64,000 bases of DNA from NCBI GenBank assembly GCA_002794465.1, contig MTSL01000014.1:25610-89609 (forward strand), read 5' to 3'. The translations under genes were made by a program, and so were the position numbers. The DNA is from Paramicrosporidium saccamoebae. Its lineage: Eukaryota; Rozellomycota. Positions within the stretch are counted from its first letter, which is position 1, and each line of letters begins with the position of its first letter. The notes under the pieces are model-generated. The model had not been told where the DNA came from and did no database searches. It saw only the letters and a list, made by a program, of their open reading frames with translations. Positions 50,254 through 59,412 of this stretch are shown here, piece after piece.

Positions 50254-51476
50254 TTAAAACATGGAGAGGGCTACAGAGTTTGAGGTGGACGGGGCTGTGG
50301 GTGTGTTTAATCGTGGAACGGGAGATGGAGGACGAGAGGGTCTTCGACTTGTAGACTCGGATTTTAACGCCACTGAAGTAACACCCATCAGTGCATCCAG
50401 ATTCTTCTGAGCCTCTGCCATCTTGGCAAGTAATCCACGCAGCTCATCAAATTTTTTACAGACCTGCACAGTCGGCACAACTGGCCGATTTACTATAAAC
50501 TTTAGCGTAAGAAGCAGGAAATTACAGAGACCCTTTTCTTGCAACAATTTATCCACATGTCGGGTCAATCCAACCCGGATCGTCTTTAAATCAGCACTCC
50601 TCACCAGCGTATTTGCCGTCACAGGCTTTGGCTTTCTGCCCACATGAGACGGACCTGCCTGTCCATAGATCTCGCTTTCCTCAGTCGCCTGTCCAGCCCT
50701 CCTCTTTCTTGCCTCCTTCCTGGCCGCATTCTTTTTGCTATTCTTGCTATCCACGCTTTTCCTTCGCATTCCCAACAACTCGGGAAGGGTCTGTGCGTGG
50801 GCGAGGAGCTGCTGGCCTAGTCCTCCGCAGGTCAGTAAAAGTCTCTCACGGGCTTGTGTTATGGCGGGGAGGTCCAGTCGCATGGCAGAGAGGAGGGAGG
50901 AGAGCAATGCTTCTTCTCTGAGAGAGTCTGAATCGCGTGGTTGAGAGATGGTGAGACGACGATGACGATCTCCTTCCTTGTCATATGTATAGGAGGGCTC
51001 ACCACGGAGGCTGGACAGCTTTGCCTCGACTTGGTAGTACCGCTCCCGCATATCCTCCATGCTACGTAAACTGCCGTCAAAATTGTAGCGGTCAGCAACA
51101 AGAACGAAGCGACAATTGAATTGGTTGCAGAGGTCGAACAAATAGTCAGTTTCTTTGCGACTCCAATCCTCGCACCGCAAGTGCGTCTCGTACACATCGT
51201 CCGTGTAAGGCAAGCAAGCAATAACGTTAGGCTCTGTAGCAGTAATCATGGCATTCTCAGGTTGCCACCGTCGGCCCAAACCGACGTTTTGGTAGCACCA
51301 CCGGCGAGGCCTTGTAGAGTAATGTCCACTTTCCAGCGAGACGGCGGGAACCAGCGGTGCTGCACATTAGACTGCACTGAGGGCTTACCTGCGTCGTGAT
51401 AATTCGCGGCATGACGCTCAAGCAGAAAGAGACTTCGGGAGGGTAACATGTATGGTACGACTGCGGCTTCAGACAT
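50254..51476 (-). CDS. SWC4: Swc4/Eaf2/DMAP1, SANT subunit of SWR1/NuA4
   Basis: 397 aa from exons 51389-51476 and 50254-51359 (29-bp intron with TCTAATG branch-like site). Shared subunit of the SWR1 remodeller and NuA4 acetyltransferase. The SANT region (about 93-141) reads EDWSRKETDYLFDLCNQF and RYNF...RSMEDMRERYYQV, diagnostic for DMAP1/Swc4, preceded by PYTDDVYETHL. The first exon supplies the ATG; exon 2 alone has no ATG before the YTDDVY region other than an internal one. A basic Lys/Arg stretch and a helical C-terminal half follow, as in DMAP1. Intergenic distance to SmD1 is 75 bp. Confidence 0.9.
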
Positions 51477-51963
51477 GAACAGCCTGGCCAGCGCACTTGC
51501 TCTAGGAATAGGTTTATTTGGAATGATCACGAGTCCTAACTGCATGATTAGTGTGCTATTCAATGGACAAGTATGAACGGAGCCGCTTTATTTTAATGTG
51601 TACGGAACAGTCTCAATTACTGATTAGTGTAATTTTAGTACCACGTCCCACAATTAATCGCCACAAAGCTCTAGAATTCATAGATTTTTAGAATGTAAAT
51701 TCTAGTTAGGCTCCATTCGAAACGTACTCCAAGCCGGGTGGTCGTCCGTTAGGCTCTTTATAGCCGATGGATAATCTAGGTTTCGTTCATGGGGACACAT
51801 TCAGTCGACAATTCCCAGTGTCAATATACATGAGCGACAGGGAACTATTCACTACCAGTTGGCAGGGACTCGCCAATATAGTGCCCAAACGCTGGGTAGT
51901 CAGCATCCAGCTAAATATTCCACTTCTTCGCAAACATGACCCAATTGAACACGCTCCAAAAAC
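51477..51963. other. Intergenic between Swc4 and the LSP array
   Basis: 487 bp. A plus-strand open frame (51767-52102) overlaps the antisense 3' end of LSP-1 and has no recognisable features. Otherwise nothing seen. Confidence 0.45.
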
Positions 51964-53496
51964 TCAACCATCAGAGACGTCATGTATTAATAGTGAAAAG
52001 ACCATCACAACCATGACAATGCTTGGCACGAAAGAAGACTTCATTCGTGGCATTTGCATTGTCAAATTCAACGGAACATATTGTATCATTTTAGTAAAAT
52101 GACACAAGCCATGTAAAAGTTTAAATATCAAAGGATCGTAAGCATCAGCCCTCTCAAGCCAAGTAAGGGCACCGCGAGGCACCTTGAAATTGACAGACCC
52201 AAGGAACAAAATGTTTGAAAGGATCGTCCGGGCAAAGGCTTTTAACACTACATACGGCTGGTTCATATCATGACGTCCTCTTGGGTTTGATATTATTTGC
52301 ACGATTCTAGTGTGATCGTTAAAAATCTCAGTCAGCGTCTGCAACAGACAATACATAGTTCGACATTGAATGGTACCCTTGTCATTCTGAATGCGTAGCG
52401 CGTGAGGGAGAATTGGATTCACCAAGAGTACTTCCTCAAGGCAGTCGTAGTCAGCCCACCACAGTATCAGATCATCCATACGCTGAACGCTTGAGGAGAC
52501 TTGCAGGACATGACCACCGATTGTGTGTAGATACTGACTCCAGCAGTATACGTAATCCATGACATTGCCGCCAATACTCCTCAGCAGTGGAAATCTCGTG
52601 CGTATTTTTCTCATTTCTACGGCCAATCGTCGATTCGAGCCGGCATTAATTTTCAGATTTTGCTCCGAACAAGTCAGAACGATTTGTTCCAGAAGGAACA
52701 GAGGTATATTATCCACATTGTTCCTCAAAAAGAATTCTAGTAGAAAGCGTCTTACCAGAGAGCGGTCATCACGCGTCGTGCCTCTTAAAAGTATGATCAA
52801 CAACATGGAATGCCAAAAGGTCTGCTCCACTTGTGGCATCATCTCAACGGTATCCTCAAGCAACTGACGTGCTGTGGGATATAAAGTGGCACACACCCCC
52901 ACCACTTGGTAATGGTTCTGGCAAGCAGACCAGATCCTGGACGTATCAAGATCCAGTACTACATGTGCAATACATTTGAGAAGCCCTCGATCTTGGCTAA
53001 ATGGCAAATACCCCAATCTTAGTGCCTGTTGTGCCGCAAAAACGTCCCCAAGGCGCAATCCATCTCGTCCAAGTTTGGAAAAAATAATCTCCATCCTATC
53101 ACTATTAAAGGCGCTCTGATTATCGGCAAGTCGTATTACACCTGGCTGGTACTGAAGTAGATGTCTGCCAATGAAATTTACCATAAATGGGGTGCGGCAT
53201 ACCAGTCGGAATGGGAATACCAGGGCGTGCAGCCCTTTAGTTGAAAAGAATCTCTGCAGTAAAGCCTTTGCGGCACCATTTGGTAGTCGGGACAAGGTGT
53301 AATCGTCGCTGAACCGAAAATCTCTAGTCTGCAGTAGCCTCAGCAGTATTTCTTGCATAGATGGAAACTTGTACTGCCCAGTAGAGAATATTGCCACACG
53401 GGAGCCTTTGGGAATACCATAGTATAGGCCTGCGGGAGTTGTACGTACCCTCAAGCCATGAACAAGCGCTAGGCACAAAAGAAGCGCCCCTATCAT
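51964..53496 (-). CDS. Large secreted family protein LSP-1
   Basis: 510 aa from ATG 53496 (the frame opens upstream only to TTG). Signal peptide MIGALLLCLALVHG. Predicted helical body with the five-member family motifs: early LYYGIPKGS, FSDDYTLSRLP, LHALVFPFRLVC, YQPGVIRLADN, NIPLFLLEQIV, LWWADYDCLEEVLL, KAFARTILSNILFLG with NFKVP. The C-terminal 35 residues end in a hydrophobic stretch (FVPSIVMVVMVFSLLI) which could be a membrane or GPI-type signal. No known domain recognised. Intronless. Last gene of the array in transcription direction. Confidence 0.77.
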   Translation of the reverse strand: MIGALLLCLALVHGLRVRTTPAGLYYGIPKGSRVAIFSTGQYKFPSMQEILLRLLQTRDFRFSDDYTLSRLPNGAAKALLQRFFSTKGLHALVFPFRLVCRTPFMVNFIGRHLLQYQPGVIRLADNQSAFNSDRMEIIFSKLGRDGLRLGDVFAAQQALRLGYLPFSQDRGLLKCIAHVVLDLDTSRIWSACQNHYQVVGVCATLYPTARQLLEDTVEMMPQVEQTFWHSMLLIILLRGTTRDDRSLVRRFLLEFFLRNNVDNIPLFLLEQIVLTCSEQNLKINAGSNRRLAVEMRKIRTRFPLLRSIGGNVMDYVYCWSQYLHTIGGHVLQVSSSVQRMDDLILWWADYDCLEEVLLVNPILPHALRIQNDKGTIQCRTMYCLLQTLTEIFNDHTRIVQIISNPRGRHDMNQPYVVLKAFARTILSNILFLGSVNFKVPRGALTWLERADAYDPLIFKLLHGLCHFTKMIQYVPLNLTMQMPRMKSSFVPSIVMVVMVFSLLIHDVSDG

Positions 53497-53957
53497 TTGT
53501 TTTACGGGAAATTGTTTTCTGAAAGCGTGGCACAATGATGCATGATTGAGGCAATACTGTTGCGTGATGGATTGTTTGCCGCGTCTCTTGCCAATAATGA
53601 GTTTGTTATTGGAAAAACCAAGGCGCGCAGTGGAAGTAGTGACAATATCATCTAGACCACTTTATACATTTTGGTATAACAATGCTGAGTTTACAATGGT
53701 TTGGTTTCTTTGATAATAAGAATTCTTTTGCCTTGTGGCAAAGATCGTGGTGATCACTCCATTGTATGATAATAACGCGTCCTTTATCATTCTTGTTGGT
53801 TCAAAATGGTGGAAACTCTTTTTGTTCCCAATTTACAAGCGTTGCCACAAAGCGCTATCCGATAATCATGTCAGGGTTAGCGAATTACCTGAACCATCAT
53901 TGGTACATCAATGACTACTCGAGTGAGTCCCTAAAACCAGGGGATTGGAGTATTCGA
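53497..53957. other. Intergenic between LSP-2 and LSP-1
   Basis: 461 bp, AT-rich; no gene or repeat recognised. Confidence 0.4.
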
Positions 53958-55415
53958 CTACTCCACGGCGGGATCCTTTACTACTAGCTCTACCGGAATG
54001 AATGTGGAAACCCAGGTGGGTCTACAGAGATCTTCTAATTGCCGAAATATCAAAGGATCGCCATGTGCCGTGCCAGATAACCAAGATAAAGCCTCAAGGG
54101 GAATTGAAAAGTTTACATTGCCAAGATAGAGAATGTTTGACAAAACAGTGCGCAAAAAAGCGCGAAGGAGAATGGGTGAAACTTGACGTTGTCTCATTTC
54201 TGGTTTTGATACTATATCAACAATCTTTTCTTTGGACATTATCAACACGGTAATCACGTGCAAGAAACATGTGATTGTTGTACACTGGATTGGGTCAGAA
54301 TCACGGATATACAGAGGGCTCGAGAGTTGGGGGTTGACCAGAAGCAATCTCCCAAGACTCTTGTAGCCTCCCCACCAAGAAATCAAGTCTGAATAGCTCT
54401 GCTCGCCCTGTGGGATCCGTAGCTGGCGTCCACTGGAAAGATGCAGCGCATTGCGCCAGCAAGCAATATGATCAAAAATACTGCCACCCAGACTGCGCTT
54501 TATCGGAAATATGCTGCGGAGGGTCCTCGCTACCTCGTCCAACTGCGCGTCTCCTGTAAGCGTCAGTTTGTGTCTGATGCACGTATTTACCATTCGTTCT
54601 AGTAGAAATGGCGGCAGATCCTCTACAGAGTAGCTGTAAAAGTATTCGTGCACAATAATGTTCAGATCAGCGTGTATTTTGGGCTTGCAGGGGATCTTGA
54701 CACTGTCCAGGACAATTAGCAAAAGCATGCCGTACCACATGGCTTGAATAGAACGTGACATGAACGAAGCTTCAATCTCTAATAGCTCTCGGATCCTGCA
54801 GTAGGTAGTCTTCCACTTGCTAGAGTCATGCAAGTTGTCAAACATTGCGCATATTTGATCCACACCTTCCTTTCTTATGGTTAAATCCAGAATCTGCATT
54901 ATACATTGTTGTGTGCTCGAGCCCGGTACAAACGGAAAGTTTCCAAGCTTGATGGCTTCCCTTACTGTCCATATGTCACCATACTGTCTCAAGTTTGAGC
55001 CAATGTTAGCCATGATAAGTTTTAGTTCTTTCTCTCCAAACTGGTTATCGATCAGGTTAACTATTCCGGGATGGTAGTCTTCCAATTTTATGAGCCTCCG
55101 CAAATGAACATTTCGACAGACAAAGTCAAAAGGGAACACTGTAGCGTGCAGTTTGTTGATCTTGAAAAATGCTTGTACCAATGTCATTGCTGCTGCCTCT
55201 GGCAAATGGCAGTGTTTATAGTCATCCTTAAAATCCATCTCCTTCATGGTTAATAATCCCACCAGCGCCATCTGCATTTCTGGGGCTTCGTACATGCCGG
55301 CCGAGAATAATTTCATCCTCGCATGGCTTGTTACTTCGTAATATAATATCGAAGGCGTGATATTCAGCTGTAAGGCGCCCACACGGATGAGGAAGAGTGG
55401 CCAGAATATTTGCAT
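53958..55415 (-). CDS. Large secreted family protein LSP-2
   Basis: 485 aa, intronless. Hydrophobic leader MQIFWPLFLIRVGALQL, short for a signal peptide. Family motifs: ILYYEVTSHAR, FKDDYKHCHLP, LHATVFPFDFVCR, YHPGIVNLIDNQFG, DLPPFLLERMV, SWWGGYKSLGRLLLVNP, LRAFLRTVLSNILYLGNVNF. Closest to LSP-1 (shared LLVNP, LGNVNF/LGSVNF, DPLIF). It lacks a hydrophobic C-terminus. Function unknown. Confidence 0.75.
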   Translation of the reverse strand: MQIFWPLFLIRVGALQLNITPSILYYEVTSHARMKLFSAGMYEAPEMQMALVGLLTMKEMDFKDDYKHCHLPEAAAMTLVQAFFKINKLHATVFPFDFVCRNVHLRRLIKLEDYHPGIVNLIDNQFGEKELKLIMANIGSNLRQYGDIWTVREAIKLGNFPFVPGSSTQQCIMQILDLTIRKEGVDQICAMFDNLHDSSKWKTTYCRIRELLEIEASFMSRSIQAMWYGMLLLIVLDSVKIPCKPKIHADLNIIVHEYFYSYSVEDLPPFLLERMVNTCIRHKLTLTGDAQLDEVARTLRSIFPIKRSLGGSIFDHIACWRNALHLSSGRQLRIPQGEQSYSDLISWWGGYKSLGRLLLVNPQLSSPLYIRDSDPIQCTTITCFLHVITVLIMSKEKIVDIVSKPEMRQRQVSPILLRAFLRTVLSNILYLGNVNFSIPLEALSWLSGTAHGDPLIFRQLEDLCRPTWVSTFIPVELVVKDPAVE

Positions 55416-55771
55416 GGTACGCTTGCAAATGACCTTTGCAGCCGCGGTTATTAATATAGCCAGTGTGGGATTGGAAGCAGAGACCCTTTATTGGACCGTA
55501 AATATACTCTCTCACAATTAGCAAGCATTATGGTAATCACTTGGGGTGTGCACGTCCGAACCGATCCAAAATATACTCGTCTTCAATAATCTGTAAGCCT
55601 TCATATGATATTAACCCTCCCCCAATCAAGTATTTTTACTGCAAACTGTACAACTATTATTCTTAAGGGCAAGCATCAGGAAGAACAAGTTTCCCAAGGA
55701 TACACAATGCGACGAGTGGACGCCAGTCTGGATTCATCTCGGACAGAATGCCCAAGTACCACAGCAAGACT
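55416..55771. other. Intergenic between LSP-3 and LSP-2
   Basis: 356 bp; no gene or repeat recognised. Confidence 0.4.
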
Positions 55772-57232
55772 TTAACGGTATAAAGTAATTGAAGTAATCA
55801 GGTGATTTGGATCACCGAGTACCGTTACTATGCCGTCCGATTGAATGAGCCCAATGCTTATGAATAGGTCAAGTTTAGCCTGCTTAGTTAACAATTTCCT
55901 TAGCATAGACAGCCCAGGTGTACAGCAAACTCGTTTGTGACCCAGACACCGGCGCAGACTATCAGAAACTGGTAGGTTCCCTATTTGTTCACGGTAGAGA
56001 ATGTTGCTGGCTAGTGTGCGTGCATACGCCTTGATGATGACATCACTAACGTTAATAAACTTGTCTTTAATTGGCGAATAGGCATTGACATACACGATCG
56101 ACGTAACTGTGATCATAATTAGAGCCAGTTCATCAAGCAGGCAGGAGATTTCATGACACACCCTTGGGCATCCTCGATGGTCCAAGAAGCTTAGAGGGTC
56201 ATCAAACGTTTGTCTAAATAGTAACGACCGTCCAAGATGGTCGTAATCAGCCCACCACTCAAGCAATTGTGTATGATCTAAAATCACTGTCGGAATCTGA
56301 AGCCGATATCCCCCGATGGCATGCAAATAATATATCCACTGCTTATTGCGTGTGGCCAAATTGCCACCGAAACCGGCGGTACTTGGAAAATGCTTTTGAA
56401 TCTTCAATATTGATGCATCAATTGGGGGAAAGACGGCGCCATTAAACTCTATTTCACATGCAACAATTTCCATGACGAGTTGTGTAATGAGGAATGGAGG
56501 TATATGATCAATTTCAACATTTTCCAGGTACTCTCGAATTGAAGCCCATTTCTGCTTATCAGAGGCTGTGGAGTGCGCAATCATCTGACATAACAGTATT
56601 GTACACCAGGCAGCATATCGAAACTCATTAATCTTATCACGCTGCTCTTCCAGCTCTTCTAACTTTAATTCATAGTCTGACTTGGAGGAAGGGCTAGGGT
56701 GCTCGAAAATTAACCTCGCCCTGTCAAGATCACGAGAAAAATCTCCAATCCTATTATCGAGGGCATAAAAGGCCACACTGCCGTCTCCATAGAGTGTAAT
56801 TTGATCTCCAATGCCCCTGACAATTGCAATTCTATCTTCGGTTGTGAAGATGGAGCGTTTGTCATGGTGAAAGTTCACGACACCTGAATTGTACTCTGAA
56901 AGTCGTGGTTTAACCAGTGTCGCCAGACTGAGATTGTTACAAAGGAGCTTGAATGGAAATACAAACTTGTGCAATGACGGCTTGTCAAAGTAGTGTTGGA
57001 AAATGATACCACTTTGTAGACTAGTGAGCCGACTCCGCTTATAGTCATCAAACAGCGCATACTTTTCATTTGTGAGCAGGGACAAGAAGACGTCCCGCAT
57101 CCCGTGAGTCTCATGGTCAATGGACGCCACCAAGGCAGTACGCGACCCTTTCCGAATATCATAGTATGCAATTTGTAGAGTGATATGCAGCGTGATGCCA
57201 TAAGCGCAGCCAGTCAGTAAGCTCCACCGCAT
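55772..57232 (-). CDS. Large secreted family protein LSP-3
   Basis: 486 aa, intronless. Leader MRWSLLTGCAYGITLHITL. Family motifs: QIAYYDIRKGSR, LFDDYKRSRL, LHKFVFPFKLLC, YNSGVVNFHHDK, HIPPFLITQLV, EWWADYDHLGRSLLF, KAYARTLASNILYRE. Very similar to LSP-4 over its whole length, including the leader and 5' flank (AACCAGGGATCC just before the ATG in both), so the two are the most recent duplicates. Function unknown. Confidence 0.76.
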   Translation of the reverse strand: MRWSLLTGCAYGITLHITLQIAYYDIRKGSRTALVASIDHETHGMRDVFLSLLTNEKYALFDDYKRSRLTSLQSGIIFQHYFDKPSLHKFVFPFKLLCNNLSLATLVKPRLSEYNSGVVNFHHDKRSIFTTEDRIAIVRGIGDQITLYGDGSVAFYALDNRIGDFSRDLDRARLIFEHPSPSSKSDYELKLEELEEQRDKINEFRYAAWCTILLCQMIAHSTASDKQKWASIREYLENVEIDHIPPFLITQLVMEIVACEIEFNGAVFPPIDASILKIQKHFPSTAGFGGNLATRNKQWIYYLHAIGGYRLQIPTVILDHTQLLEWWADYDHLGRSLLFRQTFDDPLSFLDHRGCPRVCHEISCLLDELALIMITVTSIVYVNAYSPIKDKFINVSDVIIKAYARTLASNILYREQIGNLPVSDSLRRCLGHKRVCCTPGLSMLRKLLTKQAKLDLFISIGLIQSDGIVTVLGDPNHLITSITLYR

Positions 57233-57599
57233 TGTAAATTAACCAGGGATCCGGGGTAGAATACCCGCAGAACAGAGTTGATGGTTTTCGATAAATATTG
57301 TAATGAAAGATTAATCCTGACAAATCGCAGGGAATGGCTCAGTGTGCAATCGTGGTGTGAAAGTATACCCGTAGTCTAGAAATGCCAAGAAGGAATCTTG
57401 GACACTGTTAAAGAGTACTTGATGCATCAACGGCACCAAAAGTCTATATTACAAACACAAGCCCCGAACTACCATTTACAATCGTCTCCAACTCTGCCTC
57501 TTTAAGCGTAATCAACGGGCAGAGAAAGTCTCTAAAAGCCGAAATACAAGATACAGTGAATAGTCCTTGTATTAGTTCCATCTTGATTACAATACCCGA
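57233..57599. other. Intergenic between LSP-4 and LSP-3
   Basis: 367 bp. The part next to LSP-3 resembles the 5' flank of LSP-4. No gene seen. Confidence 0.4.
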
Positions 57600-59111
57600 T
57601 TACCCCAGTAGAAAGTTAATTATTGTAACGATAACGTGAAAAATCACAGCTTCTGGATCGATGAGCACTTCTAATACGGTACCTAGAGATATCAAACTTG
57701 ATATTGGGCTCGGCCGTGCCGATGTCGCCTGCAGGAGATCAATTCCTATGAACCAGTTCATATTCGCCTGCTCGCATAACAGCCTCCACAGCCAAATCAT
57801 CTCTAATCTAGGGCAAAACGTGACGTCACGCAAACATTGATATAGATCATTGGAAACTGGTAGATTTCCCATATGTTCAAGATATAGAACATTGCTGGCC
57901 AGTGTGCGTGCATATGCCTTGATAATGGCGCCATTAATTTGTACTTCTACTGAAGACTGGTCAATGGCCTGTACAATCGACGTATTTGTAACCAGAATTA
58001 GCGTCAATTCATCGAGCAGACAGGAAATTTCACGACATACCATTGGGACTCCTCGATGATCCAAAAAGCTTAGTGGATCATCAAACGTTCGTCTAAACAG
58101 CAATGATCGTCCGAGATGACTATAAGCAGCCCACCACTCGAGCAGTTGTGTATGATTCAGCATTATTGTCGGGATCTGCAGTCGACATCCACCGATTTCA
58201 TGCAAGTAATCTATCCACTGCTTATTGCGTGTGGGCAGACTACCACCGAGACTTGCCATACCTGGTAATAGTTTTTGAATCTTCAGTATCGCTGCATCAA
58301 TTGGAGGAAAGATGGCATTATTAACAAATAGTTTCAATTTAAAAAGAATGAGCACGAGGTACTTGACGAGGACTGGTGGTACATGATCCATTTCAACAGT
58401 TTCCAGATACTCCCTAATGGAATCTTTTTTCTGTCCATCAGAGTTTGTGGAGTGCATAAGCATGAGGCATAGCAGTTGTGTACGCCAGGCAGCATATCGA
58501 AAACTTCCGATAGCAGCACGTCGTGTCTCCAGTTCCTCCAACCTTAATCCATAATCTGGCTTGGAAAAAGAGCCATACTGCTCAGTCAACGAAAACATCA
58601 GGCCAATATCGTAAGAAAAATCGCCAATTCCACTTTCATAAGCGCAGTATAATATAGCTAAATCTCCGTAAAGTGTTATTCGGTCCGCAATGCTCCTGAC
58701 AATTGCAATTCTGTCCTCCGCTGTGAAAGTGTGGTGTTTGTCAAGGCGGAAGCTCACAACACCTGGCCTGTACTCTGAAAGTCGTGGCCTAATCAGCATC
58801 GCCAAGCTGAGATTGTTACAAAGGAGTTTGAATGGAAACACAAATTCGTGCAATGACGGCTTGTCAAAGTAATGGTGGAAAATAGCGTTGCTCTGCAAGT
58901 TAGTGAGCTGACTCTGCTTATAGTCGTCAAGCAACGAATACTTGTCATTCGTGAGCAATGACAAGAAGATGTTTCTCATCTCGTGAGTTTCATGATCAAT
59001 AGATCCCATCAGAGCAGCACGCAACTCTTTCGGAATATCATAGTACGCTATTTGCATAGTGATACGCAGAGTGATGCCATAAGCACAGCCGGCTAATAAA
59101 TTCCACCACAT
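57600..59111 (-). CDS. Large secreted family protein LSP-4
   Basis: 503 aa, intronless. Leader MWWNLLAGCAYGITLRITM. Motifs: QIAYYDIPKELR, LLDDYKQSQL, LHEFVFPFKLLC, YRPGVVSFRLDK, HVPPVLVKYLV, EWWAAYSHLGRSLLF, KAYARTLASNVLYLE. Recent duplicate of LSP-3, but its C-terminus is longer and ends in a hydrophobic stretch (AVIFHVIVTIINFLLG) that LSP-3 lacks. Function unknown. Confidence 0.76.
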   Translation of the reverse strand: MWWNLLAGCAYGITLRITMQIAYYDIPKELRAALMGSIDHETHEMRNIFLSLLTNDKYSLLDDYKQSQLTNLQSNAIFHHYFDKPSLHEFVFPFKLLCNNLSLAMLIRPRLSEYRPGVVSFRLDKHHTFTAEDRIAIVRSIADRITLYGDLAILYCAYESGIGDFSYDIGLMFSLTEQYGSFSKPDYGLRLEELETRRAAIGSFRYAAWRTQLLCLMLMHSTNSDGQKKDSIREYLETVEMDHVPPVLVKYLVLILFKLKLFVNNAIFPPIDAAILKIQKLLPGMASLGGSLPTRNKQWIDYLHEIGGCRLQIPTIMLNHTQLLEWWAAYSHLGRSLLFRRTFDDPLSFLDHRGVPMVCREISCLLDELTLILVTNTSIVQAIDQSSVEVQINGAIIKAYARTLASNVLYLEHMGNLPVSNDLYQCLRDVTFCPRLEMIWLWRLLCEQANMNWFIGIDLLQATSARPSPISSLISLGTVLEVLIDPEAVIFHVIVTIINFLLG

Positions 59112-59205
59112 TGGGGATTAACCAGGGATCCCATGTAGGAGATAATCCCGGAAGACTTTATTTATCACAAGCAAGACCAGGAATGACTGTCAAACACCAA
59201 TGGAC

Positions 59206-59401
59206 TCGATAAACAGCCGGTGGATGCGGATGGAGCCAGACATACGAAACGTCACGAGACAACAGGATGAGACAACAAACCACCCTCCCGTACTTTGAAT
59301 TGATCGATAAACAGCCGGTGGATGCGGATCGAGTCAGACATACGAAATGTCGCGAGACAGCAGGATGAGACAACGAACCACCCTCCCGTACTTTGAATTG
59401 A
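59206..59401. repeat. 98-bp direct repeat, two tandem copies
   Basis: Copies 59206-59303 and 59304-59401, each starting TCGATAAACAGCCGGTGGAT and ending CCGTACTTTGAATTGA, nearly identical (a handful of differences). It lies in the 300-bp gap between LSP-5 and LSP-4, ending 12 bp before the LSP-5 stop. Confidence 0.95.
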
Positions 59402-59412
59402 TCAATGGACGC

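Noticed and set aside
51767-52102. 111-aa plus-strand ORF antisense to the 3' end of LSP-1
   Set aside because: No signal peptide or motif, overlaps a better supported gene; likely chance.
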